DNA of 64,000 nt from Toxonevra muliebris (taxonomy: Eukaryota; Arthropoda; Insecta; Diptera; Pallopteridae), in NCBI GenBank assembly GCA_963691655.1, contig OY829326.1, positions 55,359,776 to 55,423,775 on the forward strand, in the 5' to 3' direction. A program made the translations under genes and the position numbers. The first letter of the stretch is position 1. Every line of letters starts with the position of its first letter. A model generated the notes under the pieces. That model had not been told where the DNA came from. It searched no databases and saw only the letters and a list, made by a program, of their open reading frames with translations. This document shows, one piece after another, positions 20,641-32,639 of this stretch.

Positions 20641-23600
20641 TGGTTACAACAGCTCAGCAGCCCAAACCGAAATATTTACTTTTATGAATTAAGGTTTTCT
20701 TGTAGCGCTGATACCACGCTCTATTAATTGTGTGTTAAAAAGGAAAACAGTTTAATTTTATTTTCTTGTCAGCTGAGTTTAATAGCTTTAAATAGAGACA
20801 TTAAAGAAACCATAGCACTGTTTCAAAAGTCTCTATGATCAAATTAAATGTCATTCTGCACCAGTTTAATATTTATAATAAAAAATATATGATGAAATAT
20901 TTTCCATCTAAAGTCGAGTTACGTTGTTTTTCATTTTTACTATATTTTTATTGTGAGAGTACTTTAATATTATGTAAATCAAATTTTTTATAATCAATTA
21001 AATGTTTTTAAGCCTAACAATCGAATTTAATTCAATTTTTACAAATGAAATTATTATAAGTTAATTTTCATCCACCTTCGAAAAACCCTAAAGCCTCAAA
21101 AGTATTGTTATATGGCAAACGCAGCTCTCGGCATAGATTAAGCCCCATTAAATTATTGAAGAATTTGCATCTACTTCTGTTGGAGAAAAAGCTCACCTCA
21201 CCATTGGATTAAATTGCCTAATAAATCTGTCTATGTATACTCAACTATTCAATTCTTCTCAATAAACATTGACTGACTGCTTAAGTTTGCACCCAGTAGG
21301 TAACAATTAGCATTTTATTGTATACAGTTAGCATATAGAAAATATTAGCAAGTGAATCTTATAGCAACAAATATTTTATTTCTTTCACAATCTATAAATT
21401 AAAATGAATCTGAAAAGCAAAAACTCTTTATTGAATCATTATAAATCAGTTTAAAAAAGCAGCAGCTGTTCGCTTATTATTTTTTACTAAGGATACTTAA
21501 GTATAATAAGGGCATCATTGTTAAGCATGGCAGTAAAAAAGGTAAGACTTTTAGCAACAATTTAACAGCTAAAATGACACAAATAATTCAATTGATTTTG
21601 AAAATCAATTGAATTTTCTATACATATATAGATTTTGAAAAAAAAAAAAAACATCCGAACTTTCAAATCATACCGAACAAAAACCGAAACAATGAAATAT
21701 ACAGTAAAGGCAAATCATTGCTAATAAATACAATTTAGGTGAGCATAATAAAAACTAATAAATTTCTTCTATTTTTTCCTTTATTTTTTATTATTACAAA
21801 AATGCTATAGAGTATTATAAAAATTTTAAACAAGAATACAAAAAAAAATCAAGTATAAAAGCGTAAATTAAAGAATAACACTACAACAATCAAAAATCAA
21901 TTTGAAAATTTTGAAAGGACTTGAATGCAGTGACATTCTTCGCATATTAACTCAAAAATTGTTTCGATTATTGTCATTATTGTAAATTTCTTTTTTTTGA
22001 AGATGCATTCAAACATATGTATAGATACTCCTCATATGCTTGAATGTCCTTTTGTGTGACGCTTTTGTGAAAGAACCAAATGTTTTCTGGTGTGTCCAAT
22101 TCACTTTCGACTATTATTAAAAGTTCTTTTGAGTGTATTTTAGTAGCGATTTCTCTTGTTCAATGATTATTTTATTTTTGCTTTTGTTACAAAAGTCTAC
22201 AAAAATCATAAACAATTACGCAGCAGGCTGATTTTAATTACAAACTCATCCTTAAACTATTGCACTCACACTTAAGTATCCTTGTTATTATCCTTTGAGT
22301 GTGACGACTTCGCAATATGCTACGCTTTGGATTTTTGAACAATTTATAGTGTGTTTGTCACTGCTATGCTAGGTTTGTCTTCCTTCCAAATTCAATTCAA
22401 TTCATTTTGATATAATTAATGTTATATCCTTGACTAAGTGTGTAGCTTATTGTCCTTATTGCCTTCACAGCACACAATAAAAAAGTATTCATACTTTTTC
22501 ACGCTGCATACAAAGTGAGCGCAATTATTTCAGTTTTTAAGAATTTTCCAATTCAGAAATTTCATTGAATGAAAATTAATTTCCATTCTTCATTTTCTTT
22601 TTAAATATTTCAAAGAATTTCTTTACTCTAGCGATTATTTTTTTTGTTATCTCTAACTTGTACTTGGAGTAACTAATTGCTTAGAAAATGATTTCAAAAT
22701 GCCTGAAGAATGAACTTTTTGTTTAGTTATTAGAATAGCCCTTATATGGTTTTTATTTAATTTTCTATATTCTTTCTATAGTTTATTTTCTTTCAATAAA
22801 TCACCAAGGTTCATAAATTGGTTGTGGTTACATAAATTGGACATGAAACCCTCTTCGTTTGTCAAATATTGATTAAAATTCGGTAAAAAGCTCGTGTCTT
22901 CGAGTGTATATCAAAGCCATAGGTAAAAATGTCTCTAAATTTTAAGATTCGAACTTGAGATCATGTTTTTCTATTGGAGTTATATATATATAAAATTGTG
23001 GGGAAAAATTATTTTTTGTTTATTTCAAAAAAATCTAAAACATTATTAGAATATAATTTTTTTGTATTAATGTGCTCTGCAAATTTATTGGTCGTAATAG
23101 TAGCTATAACTTTGCCGAAGACAGTAGTGTGATATTCAAAACGGTTTTAGACCTTTAAGACCTACGAACCCGACTGAAATCAGCAAAATTCAAAGACGGA
23201 TTTCTTCTAAACTAAAGCCAATCCAGCCAAAGGGCCGATGGATCTGAACTCAGTATACCCATACGAAAGTCACTCCCTAGGTGCCCCGTTGTCTCAATTT
23301 AATAAGAAATTTTTTTTATGAATCTCCAAAAGTGGTTATTAACCACACCCACCATTCATACAAGGTGAGTCAGTATTTTTACTACAGGGTGTTTAAAATA
23401 CAAGGAGTCTAACAAAAGTTCCCTAATTTATTAGTTTTTGAAAAATCCAAAGCTGATAGTTTTGCAATAATAATACGATATTTCCTTGTGAAACCTGATC
23501 GAAATTTTAAGCCGATGATATAAATGAGGATAAAATTAACGAATATCCAAGATTGGCAAAAAAGATCGTTGATGAACTCGGCTTGATAGCCATGACTGTA

Positions 23601-23939
23601 TTACGAGGCTTTCACAAACTTTAAATGACGATCAAAAATAGGGAAGTGTATGTTTTGTCCAATATTTACTTAGTAAATTTAGAAACGGAGAGTCTAGGTT
23701 GATTCTATAAGTACAGTCTGAAACCCAAACAGCAATCCATGATATAGAGCCTAAAACGTACAAATTCATAAATTATAGCAAGACAACAAATATGAGCAAG
23801 AAAAGTGATCAAAGCTGGGCAATAATAATAACTTCAGAAATCGAATTCCTCTTAAATTCGAATTCCTTGCAAATGTGATTGGTAACACAGTGCAACAGAC
23901 ATTTTTGGTCCTCAACGGAACCTATTTCAAATGGAAGTA
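20641..23939. other. No gene seen
   Basis: AT-rich sequence without convincing coding frames. A slightly GC-richer patch lies at about 23,160-23,290. A region at 23,390-23,700 has the look of decayed repeat sequence, but no motif could be read. A 12-bp inverted pair (TCAATTGATTTT/AAAATCAATTGA) lies at 21,588-21,612. Confidence 0.55.
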
Positions 23940-23942
23940 TTA

Positions 23943-24703
23943 AGCCCAATTTCACAGTGCTTATTTAAATTGCAATTAACACTTAATTTTTGAAATTCGT
24001 TTTCATAGTTCGAAATTAATTTCAATTCAATTTATATTGGGCATTTAAATAAATCACACGCAACCCTGCAGAGAAAAAATGAAAACAGCTGATTATGAAA
24101 TTTAAAATAAAAAGAGTGTATAAAAAATAAAGATGAAAATCGTGGAAAAGGACACCCGCGTTATTTTCGACCAAATCGAAGAAAAATTTGATTTCTTCTG
24201 CAGAAAGTTTTTTCGTCCATGACGTCAAATTATCTATTTAAAGTTTTTTGTTAATACTGTTTGAAGCTCCGCCAAAGAATTTATTCCATTTTTGTTTATG
24301 ATGATATCCCGAATTAAGTGATTTGATACAAAAATATTCTACGCAACAAAACACTATCTAAATTGAGGGAAAAAACTCCAAAAGCAAAATATTCTTGAGA
24401 AAAATGTTTTCAACATCAATCGGGTAGCTCGAGATATGAAATATGGGGTATGGTACTATTTTTTTTGAAGATGCAAATCAAAACGATGCTAGTGGAAATA
24501 ATATGAATCGAAATATTACTGTATTAACATTGATGTAACGTCAACCAACTTCATAAAGCAGTGGAAGAGAAGTGGCAGTGCTGCCACTCATATTTAATAT
24601 TTAATTGCAGGAATTGTGAAAACCGATTGAAGTTAAATCACATTTACTTTTGAATTTACGTTTAACTTAAATTCAATTCAAATTTATACTGTGAAATTGA
24701 GCC
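23943..24703. mobile_element. MITE, probably PIF/Harbinger-derived
   Basis: A 761-bp element. The left end is AGCCCAATTTCACAGT; the right end in reverse complement is GGCTCAATTTCACAGT. The flanks are TTA (23,940-23,942) and TTG (24,704-24,706), close to the TTA/TWA 3-bp duplication typical of PIF/Harbinger. The subterminal sequences are also inversely related (AATTCAATTCAAATTTATA on the right against ATTTCAATTCAATTTATATT on the left). It holds a short frame resembling the start of a SANT/zeste-like DNA-binding domain on the minus strand, so it may be an internally deleted Harbinger. Superfamily assignment is inference. Confidence 0.75.
24130..24228 (-). pseudogene. Truncated SANT/zeste-like segment inside the MITE
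   Basis: A frame open on the minus strand from an upstream TAG; the first residue here is TTG-encoded, not ATG. It reads LTSWTKKLSAEEIKFFFDLV and then ENNAG. The spacing of Trp, the acidic pair and the hydrophobic run resembles helix 1 of Myb/SANT or zeste-type DNA-binding domains, which Harbinger elements often encode in a second ORF. After NAG the sequence loses this character and becomes Phe/Leu/Tyr-rich, so only the start of a domain remains. The match is short and read by eye; chance similarity is possible. Confidence 0.35.
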
Positions 24704-24709
24704 TTGGTG

Positions 24710-27700
24710 TAGTAATACTATAACCAGGTTTTGGTAAATCTCATTACAATACCATCAAATGATATAAAAAATCACTTGTAAATCTACATTTAAGATGAAT
24801 CTTGTCTTCAAAAACCCACACTAAAATTTTTCGATGAATATTTTAACCCATTACTCCTACCTATATGAGTCTTTTTAACCTTTTTTTTAAGAAATTCCAC
24901 AAAAGCCCCCTTTAAAAGTGTGTTCAAGGGTTAAAGTGTTCCAACACAAAAATTTCACTAGGAGCCACTAAAAGCAAGAAGCACCTAAGGGTTAAAAGTA
25001 AGGAGTAAAACTTAACTTTGTTTTTTTGTGTGGTCAAATGATAAGTTATATGTCTACTAAAACTCAGAATCTTCATGTTAAGTATTTCATACAAAGAGAA
25101 AACATGAAAGAGCCCACTTTGAAGTATTTTTAAGTGTTTTCCAAAGAAAAATCTTGTGTAGAACTTCCTATTTAAAAGAAACCATAACTAATTAAAAACA
25201 CACGCCTAACTTCAACACAAGCCGAACTCTGACCTAATGTATGGCTCCATTCATTTTGATGATGGTCGGCGATATCAAATGGTACGTGTTGTGAGCTACT
25301 CACATCTTTATTGTTTTAGGCTTTTGTTTAAAAAATGTTTACATTTTTTATTATAGCCTGAGGTTCATCCATAGAGCTGTTTGTTATATGTATATGGGCA
25401 ACACTTTTGCCATGCTTAAAAAATAAAATAAATAAAAGATTTAGAAGAAACTGCTTTTCAAAACCAGTAAGCTATTAGTTTACCAATGATGAACTTGTTC
25501 TTAGAAATAACTTGAAAATTTCCAGAAATACATGGGCGGCATTTCTTGGTGTAATTTTATAACGTAAATTAAATGATAAAATGCGATTTGAAATAGGAAA
25601 CTTACGAACAACGAAAGCGATTATTATTTAGTAAAAGCAAAACCACTTCTTTAGCTAAATATGTATGTTAGGTAGTAATATGGTTAGTAGTTAATCTGAC
25701 ACTCTGAAGGATACTTTCTTCATATAAACTGTAATTCACCTAGTTCATTTGATGAATAGTAGTTCTACGAAGTTGTAGTTAACTTTTCTGGAATGAACCG
25801 GGTACTCATAAAGTAAATGAGACTGTTCAACAGTTTTTTTGTATTCCCAATCAGGGTATATTGAAATGTACAGAAATCAGCATGTCCGTTTCATTCAAAA
25901 CGCAAAAAATTCGTGTAAAATTCTATCGTATCCAAAAAAAAATAAGAAAAGTAGAGACATAAAATCACCTTCGAATGAAGTGTAAAACATTGTTTAAAGT
26001 TTAACACATACAAGCAAACCAAATTGTTAACACTAAAATAAACAAGATCAGTCAAGATCAGAATACTCGATCAACTAAAACAATTTGAAACAGAAGAGAT
26101 GCAAAAATTTTACGGCTAAGCAGCTGCAATACTGGAATTAAATAAACAAAAGGATATTTTAAGGACTCATACTAGAAAATCAAAGAAACCATGCTGATCT
26201 CTAGCCGTTAACAACAAAAAATCAGTTCATTCAAAAATATTAAGCAGAAAAACTATGAATTGATAAAAAGGAAAATTTGTTACAGCAACACGCAATGAAC
26301 AAAAAGCAAGACAAAAACCAAACAAAAAAACTGTAAGCAGAAAGACTAACAAGGATATGCAATAATAATAAAAAAAGTCGTATTGTTTGCATTTGAACTT
26401 CAAAAAAAAATATCTACACTTCAGTGTCTCTGTGAAGGTCCTAAGAAATTACAAAATTGGCGTATTGAAGCATAGCTCCTCAATATCGCATTAAACAATT
26501 GCCATGCAGGATATTAATTGCACTTCAATGTCATATAAAATTGTTGCTTTAAGGCCATTTATGCTTATAACAATTGAAAAGCAAGGCAGCACAGGAAATG
26601 ATTTGCAAGAGGCGGCCGCCTACAAGGAACGTCCTGTTGCGGCATGTCGTTAAGCTTGACCCATTCAATTTTCATATTTTATTGTTATATGTAAATGCTT
26701 GCAATAAATGTAGAAATTATATACATTTAAGATGATCTTTTTACAGCATTATCCTTTTTTTCTCCAAAGGACATATGCAACACAACTTGAAATTGATTTT
26801 CGAAAATTGAATTCATTGAATAGCTTGAATGATTAACTACTTTTGAAAGTGGCAAACAGGAAGTACTTTCATAAATTTTGAGTATCACACTCAAACTGAA
26901 GTATAACAATCTTTTATTAGCCACAGTAAATTCTAAGGATATCCTTAATAAAGAATATACAAGTATGTAGTACATAATTGTTCATGTGTAATAGTAAACA
27001 GGGTGTTCATTTTGATTTTGAAGAAGTTACTTGATTGAAAAACACCTTCCTAGTAAACTGTTTGAAAGGAATATGGTGGTAATTTTGTACCTATATTCAT
27101 AGCCAAGAGGAATTAGCTGGAAATGAGTTGGCATGTTAATGTGGAGGAAATTCCCTGTTGCAATACGTTAGTAATTTAAAAAAGTGCAATGATTGATAAT
27201 TGGGGAAATGAAAAACTCAAAATATAATACTAACTTTCGCGAAAAAAATTATATTTTCAATGGAATCACAGAAAGAAAAATTAAATTTAAAATCATACAG
27301 AAAATTAGAATGCAATGTTGCAATCAAATCAAAATGTTTTGGAATTGAAAAATATTAATTTAGACAATTTATTTGAAATTCAATAATAAAAGTATTAAAT
27401 TTAATTATTCAATTAGCTCATAGTGAAGAGAAATAAAAAAATACTATTCACAGTCATTTATTTGAAAAAAGATTTTAAATTTTCAATCAAATCACAGTGA
27501 TAAAAAACTAAAAATTCGTAATTTTTAATTAAATCTCATTGATTGGGAATTAAAAAATATCAATCGAAATGTTTTATATAGAAAATATAAAATTTATATT
27601 TTTCAACCAAGTCAGAAAGATTCATAATTGCAAAAGATTTCTGTCATTCCATCAATATATCAATCGTAATCATTTATACACTAACTTTCCCAAAGGTCGC

Positions 27701-27905
27701 CAAATACGAAGTACACCGAAAAAAGATAAGAAAAATATCAATATTGATATAACTGTAACATCCTTATGATAAAATTTAGATTTTTGATATTCAAACTGTA
27801 AAATTAAAATGATTTTAATATAAATTTAACAGAAATAATGTAAATTTGATACGATTTAAATGTTATTTCATGATATTAAAAGTGCATACTCATTATGACT
27901 TAAAT
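24710..27905. other. No gene seen; small GC-rich palindrome at 26.6 kb
   Basis: AT-rich sequence. The exception is about 26,580-26,660, where GGCGGCCGCC (26,611-26,620, containing a NotI site) stands in a GC-richer patch. In the minus direction that patch gives about 30 open codons before a stop, but without splice or start signals, so no gene is called. Confidence 0.55.
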
Positions 27906-27911
27906 ATAATT

Positions 27912-28087
27912 TCATGATAGTTTTTTAGGAGACTATGAAAATTAAATCTAGAGGTTAATTTTCAAAGTCATGACTTAAGTTCATGTAAATTTCGTTGTTT
28001 GAAGTTATATATAAACAGGTTAATGAACAAATGTAGTCATCACAACAACAATGTATATAGAGACGGGCAAATCAGACGGCCGTTTCG
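27912..28087 (+). repeat. 176-bp direct repeat, copy 1
   Basis: Begins TCATGATAGTTTTTTAGGAG and ends CAGACGGCCGTTTCG. It is repeated at 28,406-28,581, offset 494 bp, with only a few substitutions. It is non-coding. It could be a partial tandem duplication or a pair of long terminal direct repeats; no element body is recognised between them. Confidence 0.9.
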
Positions 28088-28118
28088 GAATCCGCCACAA
28101 TTCCTCATCAGTGATCTT

Positions 28119-28250
28119 AGTGGTAGTTCTTAATCTTTCAATATCAATCAATATCAATATAAGCTACTAATATTTGAAATCATAACCCAGAATTATGGAT
28201 TTGATTCCAAATATCTTCACTGAATAGAGATATTGAAAGAAACTACCACT
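28119..28250. repeat. Inverted repeat between the 176-bp copies
   Basis: The left arm at 28,119-28,145 (AGTGGTAGTTCTTAATCTTT, then CAATATC) pairs with the right arm at 28,229-28,250 (GATATTGAAAGAAACTACCA, then CT) apart from a small bulge. The spacer is about 83 bp. It is probably a small hairpin or MITE end. Confidence 0.6.
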
Positions 28251-28405
28251 ACCGTTCTATACACTTATGTTGTTGTTTTTTTCCCATTGTAACTAGTCTG
28301 CATAACAGTTCGTTATTTGAAAGTCTAGTACATGGGAGAGTGTGTGTGTTTGTGAGAAAATGATTCTAGCTGTCATTTTTTCTGAACGGTCCCCATTCGA
28401 TCAGT

Positions 28406-28581
28406 TCATGATAGTTTTTTAGGAGACTATGAAAATTAAATCTAGAGGTTAATTTTCAAAGTCATGACTTAAGTTCATGTAAATTTCGTTATTTGAAGTT
28501 ATAAATAAACAGGTTAATGAACAAATGTAGTCATCACAACAACAATGTATATAGAGACGGGCAAATCAGACGGCCGTTTCG
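28406..28581 (+). repeat. 176-bp direct repeat, copy 2
   Basis: Near-identical to 27,912-28,087. Differences include TCGTTATTTG for TCGTTGTTTG and ATAAATAAAC for ATATATAAAC. The low divergence implies a recent duplication or conversion. Confidence 0.9.
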
Positions 28582-28589
28582 AAACGAAA

Positions 28590-29610
28590 AATGTAAATTA
28601 TGATACGAAAAATGTAAATTCAACATGACTTTAATGCTTAAATTTTCACTATTTTGGGACACGAAATCCATTTTTGCAACCAATACAATAAATAAAGAAA
28701 AAAAACGCAAAAATTACCGCCACAGAAAACAACCGATAGACACCAAACAGAACAAAGAACTTAGCTGATGAAACTTCAATTATTTTATTTTTTTTTTCAA
28801 AATTGCGCATTTAATATCAAAATCAAATGACTAATTAATAAACGGTTTTTATTTCAGTGTGGTTTTATTTAGAATTTAACTGAGATGAAAAATCATTCTC
28901 GAATTTGGGGGGAGGAGGCTTGTATAACATAAAAAAAATATTCCGGTAAAAGCGGGGACTTCATCCATAAATTGAATTCTAGTTATACAAATCCATTATC
29001 ATAGTCGAATTCTAACATATGTTCCTAAAATATGGGCCTATCTTACCCCACAAAGATTACCTAATACCCAAATTAACCCTATAGAAGCCCAGCAATAAAA
29101 AATATAAGGATTGGTTGATTTTAATGCATAAAACTCGGATATGAAGTCGAAAATTGTATTGAAGTCTTTATTTTTGCTCAAGGTGAGAAAATAGGTGGTA
29201 GATTAAAAAGCTTGTAGTCCCGATAAATGTAAAAGTAAAAATGTTTTATATATTCAAATTTCATAAATGTAAACTATAATCAATTCCCTACTCCTTAATA
29301 GTTTTTCAACTTCAAGAAACAACTATAATTATTTTTTATTAACAATTAAAATTATCGTAAATAATTTTAATATAACCCAAAATAATTTTTTTCCGTTAAT
29401 TGCTCGAAATCTGACTTCCAACTGGCGATAAAATCAAAACGAAACAACACTCAGATTACTGAAGACACGCAACGTGTAGCTCCAGTATTCCTCTATCGAC
29501 TGAGCAGCATGAATTTACATAAAAAAAAAACATTTAAACGTATTTTCAATTATATTAAGCGGTTGCTCGTCTAGAGACGGTCCTACCTACTATAGGGTTA
29601 AACTTCACTG
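28590..29610. other. No gene seen
   Basis: AT-rich, non-repetitive by eye; nothing supports a gene. Confidence 0.55.
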
Positions 29611-30121
29611 AAGGCTTCGACACTGTTTTCTTCAACATGAGCAGATTGGAAAAAAATGGTGTATAAACTAGCTATAGAACCTAACACTGACGGGTCCAAA
29701 ATGGACTGCGGATCATTGAGAAAGTCTACTCAAAACATCTCAATATTGTTGAATCATTTCAACTACCGGACGAAGCCTGTGTTTTCCAGTCCAGGCAATA
29801 ACCGAAATCTTCAAGCCATTGATCATCACAGACAACAAAACGGTTATTAAAACTCTTGTCTAGGACTTGATATCCACTTAATTGGTTGATCAATATAGAG
29901 AGTTTTCCGGCATTTTAATAGATTTGGAATTGACCTAATCTGGGACCCAGATCATTGAAGGAACATTGCATTGAAAGGACCTATAAATAAACGAGCGAAA
30001 AAATTAAGTTGCACTCTCCCGCTTTTTCATCCTTGCAGACACTTAATGGTAAAAATTCTCCATTCATGCTTCAACTAAGAAAACATGGCCAAAATATGAG
30101 CGAAAAAGAACCAGGTACATA

Positions 30122-31383
30122 CACTGGCGGTCACAAAAACCGCACCACCCACCAATTTCAAGAAAATTTTTTAAAATGGGACCTAAACCTTTTGTCTTAG
30201 TGAATGTAATTTTTTTTTTTCGGGAACAAAATGAAGAAAAGTGCAAAAGAGCATCATACATACACTTTTTGATTAAATCAAAAATATGGAAGAAATTTCA
30301 CGTTTTTGAGGGTATTAGACAAAAGTATGCAAAAATAAAACTATTTGTTACAAACTAGGATTAATTCGTTTCATATTAGAGTCACAAGCAAAATTGTTTA
30401 GTTTGATGGTGTCCCTCTCTTAGCTTTTATTATGTCCGTTATCTTGAATGGCATGGAGTCGACAAACACTTTTAGGATATCATTCATTTTTTTTTAATAC
30501 CAAACTTTTTTCAGAACTCAAACAAGGAGTTTTTTATTCTTTGGAATGTTTTGAGAAATTTTCCGTTTCATTATACGACAGAGGTGCTCTATCGGACTTA
30601 AATCCGGCGAGCTACCTGATCTTTCCAGCTAGTAAATATTAAACGCCATCGTAAACATTTTGAATCTACAAACAAATAAGAATCAATAATCTAACTTTTT
30701 ACTATTTCTAAAGTTATCAAACATTTGATATTAATTACTAACTAAACCTTGCCAATTTGGCGCGATGATATGCCGCATAAGCGACCCCGGATATAGTAGG
30801 GGAAACCCATCCAAACTTCTGACTTTATGGGAATCGGACTTTTTTCAGTACACAATTAACCTTGTATTCCTCTATATCTGAGCGACGCACGTACCGAAGA
30901 TTAAATGCTCATAGCAAATTGAGTTTGATTTGTCCGATCATAAAACTTTTCTAGAGTCTTTCAGAGTGAAATGGCTGTAGTTTTTAGTCCATGGCAGGCG
31001 ATTTGTTTTCATCCATTTCGTCAACAACGACTTTTTAGCTGATCATCTCCCATATAGACCGAACTTTCGTTTCTTTCTTTCTAACAGCAGTCGAATGTAA
31101 GTATCAGATTTCTTTAGGTCTTTAACTTTATGACACTCCTTGATATCTAAGAACAAAAATTTCAACGTTTTGGTGGCGCGACAATTGTTCATACTTTGCA
31201 GTTGATTTTGGCAATTTTTCAAAAATTCTTCTTTTCGCCAAACAAGCGCAATAAAAAATGGTACATTCCGCTTAAATATATTCTTAAAACTTGTACAAGA
31301 GAATCTTCTTTACAAAGGAAGGCAAATTTGGGCCAAGTTAGGAAATATTACCGAAATTGGTGCGGTTTTCATGACCGCCAGTG
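30122..31383 (-). mobile_element. Tc1-like transposon with 26-bp TIRs and TA duplication
   Basis: A 1,262-bp element. The left end is CACTGGCGGTCACAAAAACC followed by GCACCA; the right end in reverse complement is CACTGGCGGTCATGAAAACC followed by GCACCA (24 of 26 identical). Both are bounded by TA (30,120-30,121 and 31,384-31,385). TA duplication, about 1.3 kb length and a single transposase frame are standard for Tc1. It interrupts a LINE whose coding homology resumes directly on the other side, which confirms the boundaries independently. Confidence 0.93.
30450..31200 (-). pseudogene. Tc1 transposase (DD34E type), broken
   Basis: Minus-strand remnant of a Tc1 transposase, read across frames from 31,200 down. 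A region resembling the linker before the catalytic core (LTKWMKTNRLPWTKNY) comes first. Then the first catalytic motif appears as SRKVL-stop-SDKSN near 30,950-30,930; the Trp codon of the usual VLWSDE motif has become TGA, and the Glu after the Asp is Lys. A GFPYYIRGRL segment lies near 30,800. The last motif, SPDLSPIEHLCRIMKRKIS at about 30,610-30,555, contains the catalytic Glu. The middle Asp motif was not located with confidence. Several stops and frameshifts, so non-functional. No intact source copy is in this window. Confidence 0.85.
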
Positions 31384-31629
31384 TACTTGTCTATATCTAT
31401 TCTGACGTAGACAGACTAACTTCAGTACTGGAAAAATATTAAACAAGAGGGAAGCATGTGGACAGTCTTTGTTTCCCTCACAACACCATTTGTCATTGCC
31501 CAGCTCTTGCCATGATCACACCGGACACATTCCATGAACTCTTTCTAAATAGCACAACCGAGATTTCCAGATTTGTGATTAGGAAGCTTTTGAAATTTGT
31601 CAATGTCACGGAGTGGCTCTAGACAAAAA

Positions 31630-32460
31630 ACATACACTGACAAACTATAGATATAGCACCAAAACGACACTGAAGCGCTAATTTGACTCCCACAGTAGAG
31701 AAATTAGCCACGTTACCCACCTAATCATTTGTATACAACAGTTTACACTATTCAATAAAGTAACAGAAGTTATTCCTAAAGATCCAAAGCTTCATTCAGT
31801 TTGAATTCATACATATGTATGTATGCGTATAAAAAACAAGAGAGAGAAGTATATTAAGGAAATTCTTATCCTTAGATGTGAACAGAACCCGTTGTATTAA
31901 ATTCCTCATCAGCGATTCGTAATTTCCTAATAAAAAAAGACAAATTTACTAAACTCAATCATTCTATTGTGGTTTCATTTAAAAATATGTACACTTTAGA
32001 CAAACTATCCTTACAATAACATTAAAATTGTAATTAAGGACATTTTCTAAGAACGGTCGTACATTTAATTTCCACATATTCAATTAATCTTTTTGATAGA
32101 ATCTTAAACTTATACATTCACTTTTAGTTACATAGAAAAACAAAACTATCACAATCTCACAATCAGTGACAAAAAATGTTATAGTATAAAATAATGTTCT
32201 TTATTTTCATAAGATTATCTTTCAAAAATATTGCTTAATTTCATTACTGACAAATAGTAAAACACCGTTTCCCTTTATAGGAAATATACCTAAATATATA
32301 TATATTATCAAGATAGTCGACACTCGTCCTCATGCCTGCAATAGCACAATACTTTAAAGATCGTATGAAATGATTATTTTTCTTAGACAAAAATAAATAA
32401 ATATTTTACTCTTTTCTACAAACATTGAAATACTCGTATATTTTGTTCAACAAAATGCAA
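31630..32460. other. No gene seen
   Basis: AT-rich, non-repetitive sequence. Short TATA runs lie near 32,296. Nothing codes. Confidence 0.55.
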
Positions 32461-32461
32461 G

Positions 32462-32625
32462 TGTAAATATTTATAGGAGCCGATAACGCTGCGGGTAAAG
32501 TAGCTGCTGCCAGACGCTATCGCATGAAACTTCAACTTGTTTATTATCCTTGTCGAGGATCTGTGATCCTTGCGGCGACATTGACGGTCGCTGGAGACGA
32601 GCTGAGGCGAGACAATGTAATTTTT
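32462..32625. other. GC-rich island, possible exon of undetermined strand
   Basis: About 160 bp much richer in G/C than its surroundings, which is often how exons look in AT-rich fly DNA. Three frames stay open across it: two on the minus strand (one containing SDRQCRRKDHRSSTR, one containing SPQGSQILDKDNKQVEVSC and ending YRLL-stop) and one on the plus strand (GADNAAGKVAAARRYRMK). On the minus strand a pyrimidine-containing CTCGCCTCAG could act as a splice acceptor near 32,610. I do not recognise any of the three peptides. It could equally be decayed transposon sequence. Confidence 0.3.
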
Positions 32626-32639
32626 CAATATAAACAAAT

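Larger units (their letters stand above)
29620..31622 (+). pseudogene. RNase H-type LINE relic, split by a Tc1 element
   Basis: 3' part of a LINE ORF2 on the plus strand. The left portion (29,620-30,121) shows the RNase H start (TDGSK at 29,687-29,701, then in other frames SKHLNI and SFQLPDEACVFQS). Near its end it reads KKTWPKYERKRTR. The right portion (31,384-31,622) continues with a DVDRLTSVLEKY-like segment, then FPHNTICHCPALA, which is the C-terminal Cys/His knuckle, and finishes ISRFVIRKLLKFVNVTEWL with stop TAG at 31,620. This order matches the C-terminus of I/LOA/R1-like LINE proteins. The 1.26 kb Tc1 element lies between the two portions exactly at a TA. Many stops and frame changes, so it is inactive. 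Confidence 0.8.

Noticed and set aside
23390..23700. Possible transposase remnant
   Set aside because: Some resemblance to decayed coding sequence by composition, but no catalytic or DNA-binding motif could be read in any frame.
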